This document shows, piece after piece, positions 34,601-43,333 of a stretch of 64,000 nt of DNA. Made by a program: the position numbers and the translations under genes. Each line of letters opens with the position of its first letter. The first letter of the stretch is position 1. Origin of the DNA: Puccinellia tenuiflora. Taxonomy: Eukaryota; Streptophyta; Magnoliopsida; Poales; Poaceae. The DNA lies in the NCBI GenBank assembly GCA_012064385.1, contig QRDG01000024.1:235600-299599 (forward strand). Reading direction: 5' to 3'. Below the pieces are notes generated by a model. The model did not search any database and had not been told where the DNA came from. It saw only the letters and a program-made list of their open reading frames with translations.

Positions 34601-36810
34601 ACGAGGAAATATATATGAGCCAACCAGATGGTTTTGTTGAAAAGGGAAGTGAAGGGATGGTCTGTAAGTTAAATAGATCAATATATGGCCTTAAGCAAGC
34701 CTCGCGGCAATGGTATTTATTATTTGATAATGCCATCACGTCATATGGTTTTTCAATGACGGAAGGTGACCACTGTATATACTCTAAAATAGAAGGAAAT
34801 AAGTTTGTTCTCTTATCTCTTTATGTTGATGACATTCTTATTGCATCAAATGATTTTGAAACCCTATTGAAAGTCAAATCATGGCTGTCATCGAAATTTG
34901 ACATGAAGGATATGGGGGAAGCTTCCTACGTGTTGGGAGTGGAAATACATAGAGATAGGAAAAATAGGATATTGGGTCTGTCCCAAAAGGCATATTTAAA
35001 TGCCGTACTTAAGAAATTCTCTATGGAAGATAGCAAGCCGGTTACTGTACCTATATTAAAGGGAATTAAACTCAGCGAGGAAATGTGTGCTAAAACTCCT
35101 GAGGAAAGGAAATTTATGAGCAATATTCCTTATTCATCCGCATTGGGTTCTTTGATGTATGCTATGCTATTTACTAGACCTGATCTTTGCTATGCCGTGG
35201 GAATTCTTAGTCGGTATCAAATAAATCCTGGAGAAACTCATTGGAAGCAAATGAGGAATGTTTTACGCTATGTAAAAGGAACAATGGATTATCACCTATG
35301 CTTTAATGGTCATAATCTTCAGCTGCAGGGTTTTACTGATGCTGATTGGCAAGGAGATTTGGATGACCGAAAGTCTACGTCTGGTTACATGTTTAAGCTG
35401 GCTGGAGGAGCAATCTCATGGAGAAGCAAGAAGCAGGAATCTGTTGCATTGTCTTCGATGGAAGCTGAGTACATTGCAGCATCTGAAGCCGTGAAAGAAG
35501 GAGTTTGGCTGAAGGAATTTCTTGCATCTCTAGGTGTTGTGAAAAGTGCAGCTAATCCGGTCACCATATTCTGTGATAACCAGGCAGCGATCAAGGTCTC
35601 TAAAGATCCAAAGTTTCATAGCAAAAGCAAACATATTGAGGGAAGGTATCATTATATTCGTGATGTTATAAATAGGCTAAAGACAGTACGTATAGAATTT
35701 TTGCCTAGTGTGGACATGGTGGCTGATCCACTGACTAAACCTCTTAGTCAGGAAACGTTCTGTAAACATGTCTATGACATGGGTCTTCGTGTTTGGAATT
35801 AATGTCTTAGCCAAGTGGGAGATGTAGGAAATATTAATTTACGTGGCTTGCAACATTATAGTTTATACTACATTATTTTCTCCTGGAAATATACTCAATA
35901 TGGAAATTACCTTTGCATTGGATATTGCTTAACTCAAATGGAATTTATTTGAGGAAGCCGGTACAATATATATGGAATTACAGTATTGTTTAAATACTGG
36001 AATTATATGTCATACTTTTGTATGTATAGCCCGGGCACATGTATATTGGAATAACCAAGTTGTTCATGAGTTGGCTCCATGAATTGATAAAGCTTGCGAA
36101 TCTGAATATTAGTTCTGATTCGGCACACAACTCGCATGTGTGTGATTGGGACTTTGCAGATAATTAGACTCCTTGTATGCTACTAATGATCGTGGTTGGT
36201 TTGGTTAGCTAGGAGTCTTGGTTTAAACAGTCCATCTGGAATTTATCTGCAACTTAACAGTTTGATTCAAACTGGAATTAGCACTGTATAAATAGTCCCT
36301 AACCCTTGGCCTCAATTGATCATTGCGAGCGGCACCACGGAAAAGGATCGAGGAACAAGGGTTAGACAAATACGTGCTGGAATTCTTACAAGAAGAGCGT
36401 GCTAGGTTTTGTTGGGCGGCTGCAAAGGCGAGGGGCGAGGGGGAGACGGAGGGAGAGCGAACCGAATCGGCGGCGGCGGCGGCGCCGTCGAAGTTGGGGA
36501 TGCGGTGGTGGACGGGGCGGGGGTTGCGCGCGACGCCCTCGGCCTCCAGCACGTCCCACACCCGTTTTCTTATCCTCCACTTCCACGCCTTCGGGTCCGC
36601 CCCAGCAGCTGTGGACGCCCGCGCGTCGGCGTCCAGGCGGAGGCGCTCGGCCTCGAAGGCGGCCGCGTCGAACGAGGAGGAGGAGGACGACGACGACGAG
36701 CTCCTGGACGCCGCAGACACTACAGCGACAGTGGTGCGGCGAGAGGACGAGGCGGCGGCAGCGGCGAAGTGTAGCTGCAGGGACGGCGCCGACGGGAGGA
36801 AGAGCGGCAT
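28654..36810 (-). CDS. 5-formyltetrahydrofolate cyclo-ligase-like (COG0212) protein, plastid-targeted; gene invaded by a Copia element in intron 1
   Basis: Six exons (minus strand): 36810-36463, 30463-30373, 30109-29883, 29619-29544, 29017-28892 and 28814-28654. All junctions are GT-AG and in phase; total 1029 nt, 342 residues, no stop or frameshift. Ser/Ala-rich residues 1-45 look like a plastid transit peptide. The conserved body includes WKWRIRKRVWD, NPRPVHHRIPNF, CVKVNPDSPQKQVRFLTL, LLTPQPRLRTGFF, EACTSVGAAKYGRPIGLDE, VDPSTGARLGKGE, ELEYGMLRYMG and IYWEKLSPEKLGQ. This is the plant COG0212 paralogue of 5-FCL (Arabidopsis At1g76730 type). True 5-FCL makes 5,10-methenyl-THF from 5-formyl-THF with ATP; COG0212 proteins have been linked to thiamine metabolism, so the exact reaction is uncertain. 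For exon 6 I chose the acceptor ATGCAG at 28815 because it gives the conserved PKPQGIYWEKL join; an acceptor 38 nt earlier would add residues. I start at ATG 36810; the longer frame upstream begins with GTG. Intron 1 is about 6.0 kb, of which 5.8 kb is an antisense retrotransposon. Confidence 0.9.
30578..31145 (+). repeat. 5' LTR of the young Copia element
   Basis: TGTAGGAAAT to AATTCTTACA, 568 bp. A TATA-like TATAAATAG lies about 110 bp before the LTR end and should set the U3/R border. Confidence 0.92.
31147..31158 (+). other. Primer binding site of the young Copia element
   Basis: TGGTATCAGAGC, one base after the 5' LTR, matching the 3' end complement of initiator tRNA-Met. Confidence 0.92.
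31732..35802 (+). CDS. Copia gag-pol polyprotein, uninterrupted
   Basis: One frame of 1356 residues in Copia order. The gag domain is N-terminal (LDGNNFTVWKRKL; KVLSLVNRFLNSRM). A zinc knuckle CHNCGNSGHFRADC lies at residues 271-284. The aspartic protease motif DSG is at 334-336 within WVVDSGSTAHI. A GAG-pre-integrase segment (LWHLRLGHIS) precedes the integrase core, whose catalytic triad is D535 (HSDICGEF), D599 (TDRGGEY) and E635 (NGVAERRNR), a DD35E spacing. Reverse transcriptase shows MDVKTAFLNGTLDEEIYM and YVDDIL (D1033, D1034). RNase H shows FTDADW (D1203), SSMEAEY and CDNQAAI. No key residue appears lost. Products copy the element's RNA into DNA in cytoplasmic particles and insert it. 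The leader between primer site and ATG is about 570 bases. Confidence 0.95.
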   Translation: MASNAVFAELMRAYKLDGNNFTVWKRKLIYLLTSENIDYVVETPAPNQPAEDATDEEKREYLEEYKQWTKDNKNARVFMLGSMSDSLAAEYETEDTACGIMHRLEQDFGEVSLMKVLSLVNRFLNSRMGDKSVNEHLNKLVVLAEELKAAGYPFQEEVQVMVVLNSLPSSWEQFKTSFCHSERTLNMRNLRQHLLMEEDRKLNNGKERSSSNTELHLGEYRNNGNKRNWQKRKFGQDLRDKINYKRDDRKDKDQRNNNNNSFNKSSQNYKCHNCGNSGHFRADCPKRRKNVDNKKTNNKGDSRKGNQSPEGIHDVYVCTESLFTTTFRNSWVVDSGSTAHIAKEHSFFSSLKTIPRGTRHVYLGTNVKADILGIGNYVLNLPNGGKLVLENALYSPNMRRNLISVSRIESVGYKVLFGDAKVKILLDGQLVHSGPRNDGLYFLKDVLQDDCLLGEDNSIVRNVNGQNNCSESYLWHLRLGHISKNRIKRLISSGILNFKWEDYGICEACVMGKMTRSPFPKANRSKEPLAIVHSDICGEFSTPTLGGQKVYFITFIDDYSRYGYVYLLKHKSEGFDAFKMYKAEVENQLNKKIKILRTDRGGEYTSGILDGFCKEHGIVHHYTLPYTPQQNGVAERRNRTLMDMVRSMMAYSDLPLSFWGEALHTAVYLLNHSPSKAVELTPYELWKDRKPSLRNLAVWGCNAQIRVPSQLRTKLQPKSTQGIFIGYASGSNGYRFYDPEKKRLIESGDAVFLDQDTPRRAKRARVELLVQPEINGEPNTEIPVQENEDVNMEENSTSTSMPRRSGRNTQAPSYLDDYYVFLGEVHSKVNLEEEPKSVKAALASSESRLWMESMLEELNSMKKNKVWELVPLPNNQKAVGSKWIFKRKLNASGHVEKYTARLVAKGFTQKEGIDFVETFSPVAKFTSIRIISALSAYYDLELHQMDVKTAFLNGTLDEEIYMSQPDGFVEKGSEGMVCKLNRSIYGLKQASRQWYLLFDNAITSYGFSMTEGDHCIYSKIEGNKFVLLSLYVDDILIASNDFETLLKVKSWLSSKFDMKDMGEASYVLGVEIHRDRKNRILGLSQKAYLNAVLKKFSMEDSKPVTVPILKGIKLSEEMCAKTPEERKFMSNIPYSSALGSLMYAMLFTRPDLCYAVGILSRYQINPGETHWKQMRNVLRYVKGTMDYHLCFNGHNLQLQGFTDADWQGDLDDRKSTSGYMFKLAGGAISWRSKKQESVALSSMEAEYIAASEAVKEGVWLKEFLASLGVVKSAANPVTIFCDNQAAIKVSKDPKFHSKSKHIEGRYHYIRDVINRLKTVRIEFLPSVDMVADPLTKPLSQETFCKHVYDMGLRVWN
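35813..35822 (+). other. Polypurine tract of the young Copia element
   Basis: AAGTGGGAGA directly precedes the 3' LTR; it would prime plus-strand synthesis. Confidence 0.75.
35823..36390 (+). repeat. 3' LTR of the young Copia element
   Basis: 568 bp. I compared it along its length with the 5' LTR and saw no difference. Confidence 0.92.
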
Positions 36811-36862
36811 GACTTCCGCTCCCGCCACTCGTTCGCGAGAGAGCGTGTGGATAGACAGTGAT

Positions 36863-36868
36863 CACGTG
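36863..36868 (-). promoter_or_regulatory. G-box-like CACGTG upstream of the COG0212-like gene
   Basis: The palindrome CACGTG lies 53-58 bp before the ATG at 36810, possibly within the 5' UTR or core promoter. G-boxes bind bZIP and bHLH factors in light and ABA responses; function here is inferred. Only about 165 bp of native sequence separates the ATG from the LINE insertion. Confidence 0.4.
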
Positions 36869-37101
36869 TGCCGTGCCAAAAAAAACGAGAGTCAAGCGCT
36901 GTGCATCGGCCTCAAGAACTCAACAAAGATCAATGCATTCCACGGGGGAAATCGATCCGCGCTAAGAAACGTGGAAGCTCCGGCAGCAGAAGTTTTTTTT
37001 TGAAATAAAAATATATTAAGCTAGCAAGCCGCCTCATTAAAAACCTTCCAGTCCCCTTAGGTACCCTGGTAAGGAAAAGAGTGCGTCAGAAACTTGCTGC
37101 T

Positions 37102-40100
37102 CTAACCATCCACAATCGTTACATCGTTTACAAGAGCATCGACTAACCAACCCGGAGGCTCGTTAGTCCAATTAAAAGAAAGCTGATTACAAAAACTAAA
37201 GCTAGCAATCGCATGTGCCGCACAGTTTGCTTCTCTATAACAATGTCTGAATTTGACCTTCCCAATTGACGTCGCCAAGTCCACACATTCTGCAAAAATA
37301 GCCGCCGCGCCATCCCACCATTGATTTTGTCCAGTGCAATACTCAATAACTTGTGTAGAATCCGATTCGGCCACCACCTTTTGAAAACCCAGCACGTTTG
37401 CCAACATAAGCCCATCTTTCATTGCTTTTGCTTCCATGGTTATCGCATCCATTGCAGAATCCGAATATATACATTGTGCAGCAATGAAATTACCCCTTTG
37501 ATCCCTTATGATAGCAGCTGTAGCTCCCTTTCCGACATCAACATGGAAAGAAGCGTCCACATTTACTTTCATAAACTGAGGGTCCGGTTTCACCCATGTT
37601 TCAATCCGACTAGTAGCACTCCGGTTTAGAGATTTTTTGTAGTTATTAACAATAGCTAAAATTGATGTAGGCCATTTAGCCAAAGGGGTAATTGTACCAT
37701 TATGTGTTACCTGACGACGAGCCCACCAGAGGTACCAGCACCCTGTAATCAACACCTCCTTGAAACCCACCGATGGCATAATTGATAGCATATTGTCATC
37801 TTGAATTAGTAGCTTCTCAAGTACCACTGAACCAGATCTTTCCATTTGCAATTCAGTAAGAATACGGTTGAACATACCCAAGTATTTCCAGAGTTCTATA
37901 GCAGGAAGACACTCAAAGAGCAGGTGCTTAATATCCTCTGCAGCTAAGTGGCATATCGGACACTCACCTGAAGTTCCAATGTGTCTATTTGCAAGTATGC
38001 ACTTTAGAGGCAGAATTTCATGTAAAGCCCGCCAACCAAAAAATCTGTATCTTACGTGGAATTTGAAGTTTCCATACTCGTCTCCAAACTGCAGGCACCA
38101 TAGAGCTACCAGGGTGTAAATTCGAATTTGCATGTTGCCCAAATTTATGTATCCATTCTGCATGATAGGCACTTCGGACAGAAAATCTACCCGATCTGTC
38201 CAAGTGCCAAGCAATGAAATCATCAAAAGCTTGATAATTAATCGGTATACACAGGATCCGGCCCGCATCCACAGAGTTAAAAACATCTCTAATAAGAACC
38301 TCATCCCACAATCCGGTGGAAGGGTCAATCAGATCGCAAACTTTTGAAATAACAGTATGTCCTCTACTGGTAATGATTTTCCTGTCTGGGCTAGAGGGGA
38401 TCCATGGATCAGTCCAAATATTGATGTCTTCACCATTTCCAATTCTCCAAATATAACCTCTTTTAAAAGTGGCAATACCAGCAACAATACTTTGCCAAGT
38501 AAAAGAGGACCCTCTCTTTGGACCTGCTTGAAGAATATGTTCATTCGGATAATATTTAGCCTTTAGCACACGTGCACACAGGGAATCCGGATTTGTAATC
38601 AATCTCCAACATTGTTTGGATAACAAGGCAAGATTAAAAGAATGCAAATCTCTAAACCCCATACCTCCCTCACTTTTGGGAAACAAAGTTTCCACCAAGA
38701 ATACCAGTGCATCTTTTCCTCATCTTCATCATCGCCCCACCAGAAAGCCGCAATCAAATCTGTTATCTCCTTACACACTCCTTTTGGCAAATTAAAGACA
38801 GACATTGCAAAAACAGGAATAGACTGAGCAACAGCTTTAAGTAAAATTTCCTTACCCCCCAAGGATAATTGCTTCTCCATCCACCCCATAAGTCGTTGCT
38901 TAATTCTCTCTGCAAAATGTTTAAAGCAATCACTCCGGTCTGCGCCAACCATAGCAGGTAATCCCAGGTATTTGTCTGACAATGCTTCATTGCCAATATG
39001 CAGTGCCTGACAAATATCAGCTCTAGTATCCACATTAGTATTTGGACTGAAGAAAATACTAGATTTCGCCAAACTCACCATCTGCCCCGAACTTGCACAA
39101 TACAAATCTAACAGTTGCTGTAAGGAAGCTGCATTTAGAACATCCGCCCTCATTAGAATTAGAGAATCATCAGCAAATAAAAGGTGTGAAACTGATGGTG
39201 CATTTCTGCACACTCTAATTCCCTCAATGCCACCAACTTCTTCTTCAAACTGCAATAAGCTAGATAAGCCTTCTGCACATAAGAGAAACAGATAGGGAGA
39301 AAGGGGATCACCCTGTCTAATACCCCTCGAAGGAATAAAATCTTCTGTCTCCTGAGAATTATATCTCACTTTGTACTTAACTGAGCTGACACAAGACATG
39401 ATCATCTCAATCCATTGAGCATGAAAACCTAACTTTTCCATCATATCTCTCAAAAAGCTCCACTCCACCCTGTCATATGCCTTATGCATATCCAACTTAA
39501 CAGCACATAAACCATATTGACCAGCCCGTTTATTTTTAATCTTATGCACACATTCATATGCAATAAGAATATTATCCGTAATCATTCTACCAGGAACAAA
39601 TGCACTCTGTGTGGGGGAAATAATTTCTGGAAGGATACTTTTCAGCCTAGCTGCCAGCATTTTCGAAATGATTTTATAAAGGACATTACAAAGACTGATA
39701 GGTCTAAACTGTGTAACAGCCTCCGGGGAGTCAACTTTTGGAATCATCACAATGGTTGTCTCATTCCATGTATTCGGAATTTGTCTAGAATTAATTGCAT
39801 ACAGTACCTCTTGTGTGATGTCCTGGCCCATTATGTCCCAATATTTCTTGAAAAAGATTGCATGCAAACCGTCAGGCCCCGGAGCTTTTAAATCACCTAT
39901 ACTGAAAACTGCTTTGCGGACATCATCCGCACTATATGGGGCCATCAACATCTCATTCATAGATCCTGTCACTTTAGTGTTCACCTTTTGCAAAATGCTA
40001 GGATCCGTTTGGTTAATCTCTGATGTAAACAGGTTAGAAAAGTAGCTCTGAATATGAGAATTTAACATTGACGTACCTTCTAAAACTGACCCATTTTCAT

Positions 40101-41227
40101 CTTTTAGACTTTTAATAAAATTCCTCTTCCGTCTCGCCGAAGCATAGGCATGGAAAAAGGCTGTATTTTTATCCCCATTTTTCAGCCAATTCGCACGAGA
40201 CCTCTGCATCCAATGGATTTCTTCAAGTTCCAATAAAAATTCCACAAGTTCTGTAAGTTCTTTCCTCCTCTCATCATTTGCATCATTCATAGGGCCAGCC
40301 ATAGCCTCTTCCAACTCCTTCTGGGCTCTCCTCAGTCTCTTCTTTGGTTTCTTCAGGACCCGCTGATCCCAGTCATGAAATTCACGATGCATTTGATTAA
40401 GCTTTTCATGAACATTTCCTATATTCGGATCTGCACTCGCCTTTTCCCAAGCATCCTTTACTGTATCTGCAAACCTTTCCTCCCTTAACCATCTTGCTTC
40501 AAACCGGAGTGGCCTTTGGTTATTAGCTGTATACATACTACTAACATAGTATTCTGTATTCACTAACAAGGGCCGGTGATCAGACCTTGCAAACTGAAGA
40601 TTTTCCAAAGCAGCATTCAGGAACAATTGAGCCCATTCATCATTAACAAGGCCTCTGTCTAACCGTTCTCTTATCCTCCCTCTTCTCCAAGTAAAAGGAT
40701 CTCCAATATACCCCAAATCTCTCAAGTTACAGTCATCAATGGCCTGTTGAAAAGCCTGCATATACTGTTGGGGTCTGGGGTTTCCACCCTCCTTCTCATG
40801 CAAAAACATTATCTCGTTTAGGTCTCCTATCATTAACCAGGGAAGGCTAAGGGATTGATGTAATTGCCGCATCCTTTCCATGTTTTATATTTATGTTCCC
40901 ATTTAAAATCTCCGTACATGCCAGTCATTCTCCACATGCTATTCCCCTCTTTATTTTAACATCAATATACATAGGATCCAATTTTATTAAATCCACCTGT
41001 ATATCATTTTTCCAAACTAACAAAAGTCCTCCTTTCCTCCCATCTCCTGGGCAAACATGCTTCCTATCCATCTTCAAACGCCTCCTCAAACACTCTGCCG
41101 GATAGTCCTCAAGATGTGTCTCCGAAAGAAACATAATATCAGGATTATTCCTTCTTTGGACATCCAGCAAAGCACGAACTGCCGGGTCATTGCCCAATCC
41201 CCGGCAGTTCAGAGCTAAGAGTTTCAT
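37102..41227 (-). pseudogene. LINE ORF2 (endonuclease, reverse transcriptase, RNase H), frameshifted
   Basis: Starts at ATG 41227, overlapping the ORF1 stop as ATGA. The N-terminus (MKLLALNCRGLGN; LSETHLED) is an APE-type endonuclease that nicks the target. The frame breaks at about 40880-40940 with two compensating shifts; from 40881 a long frame gives the rest of the endonuclease (LMIGDLNEI) and reverse transcriptase with LKAPGPDGLHAIFFK, IRQGDPLSPYLF and the LLFADDS catalytic box. Further shifts lie near 38670 and 38100. The C-terminal part has a zf-RVT-like region (CPICHLAAEDIKHLLFEC) and an RNase H domain (VNVDASF; MEAKAMKDGL; AESDS) ending at 37102. At least four frame changes mean no full product can be made. 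Confidence 0.88.
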
Positions 41228-42519
41228 TGTGTCCGGCGGTCACCCTCGAGGGGTGCCGCCGATCCTAAATTATCAACATTGTTTGCATCTCTAGAAATTG
41301 CCGAACCATCCGCAGCCTTCCATTTCTTTTTATTCTGGTTTTTCTGCGGTGTGGACAGCAAGCTTTCCTTCACCGGTCCAGTTCCCTCTTGTCCCCCACC
41401 GTCCACTAGATCATTATAAACCATCATTGCTCCCACTACTTCTTTTGCTTGAACACCAGTGCTTGAATCATGGGCAAGTCGTTTCTTTACAGTAGCATCA
41501 TCCTCAATCATCATGGTGTCATTAGCAGGCTCCGTCACCCCATCATTTTCCTCTTCTGCCAAGTCTCCATGCGTATGCAAGCTATTCCAACGCCAGCTTA
41601 CTTTTTCTGAATTCCTCAAGCTCTCATCAAACTCGGTACCATCATTAGAGTCAGAACTATTAAATCCTCGACCAGATCCTCTTCCACGGCCTCCATCAGC
41701 TCTTCCTCTAGGATTCCCACGGCCTGAACCTCGACCCGAGCCTCTATCATTGCCTCGCCCTATCACATCATCAGCAAGAATAAACTTGCCCCACTCCAGC
41801 TTTGACTCATCATGCTCTCCTGTACCGCACTCTTGGTACCAATGCCCAATCAACCCACAGTTTCCACAAAACGTCGGCAATTTTTCATATTTAACTTGGT
41901 ACCAATCTTTCACTCCCAGACGCTTAACAGAGACAAACCGAACAAGCTTTTTGTTAATGTCTAACTTCACTCTGATACGAACATAGGCACCTACAAAACC
42001 TGCCGGCAGTTTAATCTGAACCTCAGAAATCTCCCCCATATTACGACACATACCTTTGATCGCTGGTTCCAAAAGGTAATTATCCGGGAGCTTCAGTACC
42101 CGAGCCCACACTGCCAACTTGGTGAGATTGATCGTACTAGGGTTTGAGAATCCATCGTACTCTGCAATCAGCACCGCCTGATTTCTGAACAGCCATGGCC
42201 CTCCGCTCATCGCCTTGTTCCAATCAGCAAGGCATTCAAATTGGATAGTAAATAAATTCTCTTCAATCCTTCTCCATCTCACCATCTTAGCCGGGTTCCA
42301 TGCCGATCTCATCTCTGAGTAGAGAGCGGAAGGGCTAAACCCTTTTGTAGTATGAACTTTGGCTATCGCCAGCCACTTTGCATGGATCCCCGAAGTATCA
42401 GCTTCTTCCTCCCAGATGAATTCGTCCTCTTCCTCTTCCCGGAGGTCAAGTCTGTTGAGGAGATCGTTCATGTCTTCCTTGTCCTTCCGGTTCAGGCTTG
42501 GACCACCATCACCCGCCAT
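41224..42519 (-). CDS. LINE ORF1 protein (DUF4283-like, zinc knuckle)
   Basis: 431 residues from ATG 42519; the frame extends upstream only to a GTG. An acidic N-terminus (EEEEDEFIWEEE) is followed by a DUF4283-type region (MSGGPWLFRNQAVLIAEYDG; LAVWARVLKLPDNY) and a CCHC knuckle CGNCGLIGHWYQEC. Next comes a Gly/Arg-rich RGG-like stretch that should bind RNA, then an acidic tail. It acts as the nucleic-acid-binding chaperone of the LINE particle, by family knowledge. Its stop overlaps the ORF2 start by ATGA, suggesting coupled translation. Confidence 0.88.
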   Translation of the reverse strand: MAGDGGPSLNRKDKEDMNDLLNRLDLREEEEDEFIWEEEADTSGIHAKWLAIAKVHTTKGFSPSALYSEMRSAWNPAKMVRWRRIEENLFTIQFECLADWNKAMSGGPWLFRNQAVLIAEYDGFSNPSTINLTKLAVWARVLKLPDNYLLEPAIKGMCRNMGEISEVQIKLPAGFVGAYVRIRVKLDINKKLVRFVSVKRLGVKDWYQVKYEKLPTFCGNCGLIGHWYQECGTGEHDESKLEWGKFILADDVIGRGNDRGSGRGSGRGNPRGRADGGRGRGSGRGFNSSDSNDGTEFDESLRNSEKVSWRWNSLHTHGDLAEEENDGVTEPANDTMMIEDDATVKKRLAHDSSTGVQAKEVVGAMMVYNDLVDGGGQEGTGPVKESLLSTPQKNQNKKKWKAADGSAISRDANNVDNLGSAAPLEGDRRTQ

Positions 42520-42892
42520 TACTTCTTCCGCTACCAGGAGCCGAATCCCCACCCCTTAGATGAAGGGAGCAGAAAGCCGGCGACACGACGCCGATTAATT
42601 ACTCTCGGTGGCTTGCGCCGCCGGAGGAAAAAGAAACCCTAGGTTTTTCGCTAGGGGAAAAAACCCGCCGCAGTAACTGTTGCTGCGACTCTGCTCTCCG
42701 GCAGCAGAAGTTCCTCAACTCGTCCGGCAACACAAGATATGCGCCGGCACACGGTACCATCAATTAGGCCTGGCTGCCTCCAGCGGCGCCTCCCAATAGG
42801 GTTTATCACGAAGAACTTCAATAAATATTGAAGAAAAAAAACAAATTTCAGTAATATTTTATAAATTTGAGAACTTAAACTAAACCCTAGAT

Positions 42893-43258
42893 CTAGCTTA
42901 GGGCGCGGCAGTTGAAAACGGAGTAGTCGATCTCCCGACGTCGTCGTCCCCTTCATTGTGGCCACCCCGTGGCTCCTTGTCGTTGATCGTGACGATGTCG
43001 TACTCCCTCGCCGACCACGCGCATGCAAACTTGAGGTCGGCGGTATGCTGCACCGTGTTGATCGACGACTCTGAGGGCTTTCTTGAGCTCCCAGTCGTCA
43101 TCGTTGTCGCGCACCTCCGGCTTCTGCATTTTCAACGGCGGCGCGGCCTGCTTCTTCTCCTTCTGCTTTTTAGGTCGTCGGGCCTCGGATGACGTTGTCA
43201 CAGACCACTGCTCCTGCTTGGGACATGGAGGGCGTCGGTGCGCAAGAGGGCTAGACAT
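42893..43258 (-). pseudogene. Decayed C-terminal fragment of a grass repeat-associated gene family
   Basis: Two overlapping frames carry parts of one protein. One (43258-42953) has RRPKKQKEKK and DNDDDWELKKAL. Another has FACAWSAREYDIVTI. The last bases, read one phase over, give IDYSVFNCRAL before a stop. The YxVFN ending and the ACAWS word parallel the pseudogene at 4007-5022 (DYDVFNYYP; ACAWSLQD), so I place both in one family. At least two frameshifts. Function unknown. The sequence continues beyond the solo LTR at 45171. Confidence 0.5.
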
Positions 43259-43333
43259 ACCATGGTTATTGCTCCTACTAACAATGAGGGAGGGTGTCGG
43301 CGTGAGTGATGACGAGGCAGCCCATGGCCGCTG

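Larger units (their letters stand above)
30578..36390 (+). mobile_element. Complete young Copia retrotransposon in intron 1 of the COG0212-like gene
   Basis: 5813 bp with 568-bp LTRs (30578-31145 and 35823-36390) that I find identical by eye, and a perfect 5-bp duplication AGAAG (30573-30577 and 36391-36395). Primer site, purine tract and one uninterrupted gag-pol frame are all present. It lies in opposite orientation to the host gene and wholly within its intron. All signs point to a recent insertion that may still be competent. Confidence 0.93.
36995..42695 (-). mobile_element. Full-length L1-type LINE
   Basis: 5701 bp, transcribed leftwards. It ends (left side) in a short poly-A tract seen as T on the plus strand. 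A 17-bp target duplication, CTCCGGCAGCAGAAGTT, is present at 36978-36994 and 42696-42712, as expected from target-primed reverse transcription. ORF1 is open. ORF2 has the full order endonuclease, reverse transcriptase, zinc-binding region and RNase H but several frameshifts. A complete 5' end is unusual, since most plant LINE copies are 5'-truncated. Confidence 0.92.

Noticed and set aside
36323..37003. 226-codon plus-strand frame opposite exon 1 of the COG0212-like gene
   Set aside because: Antisense shadow of a GC-rich exon; the minus-strand frame carries the conserved protein.
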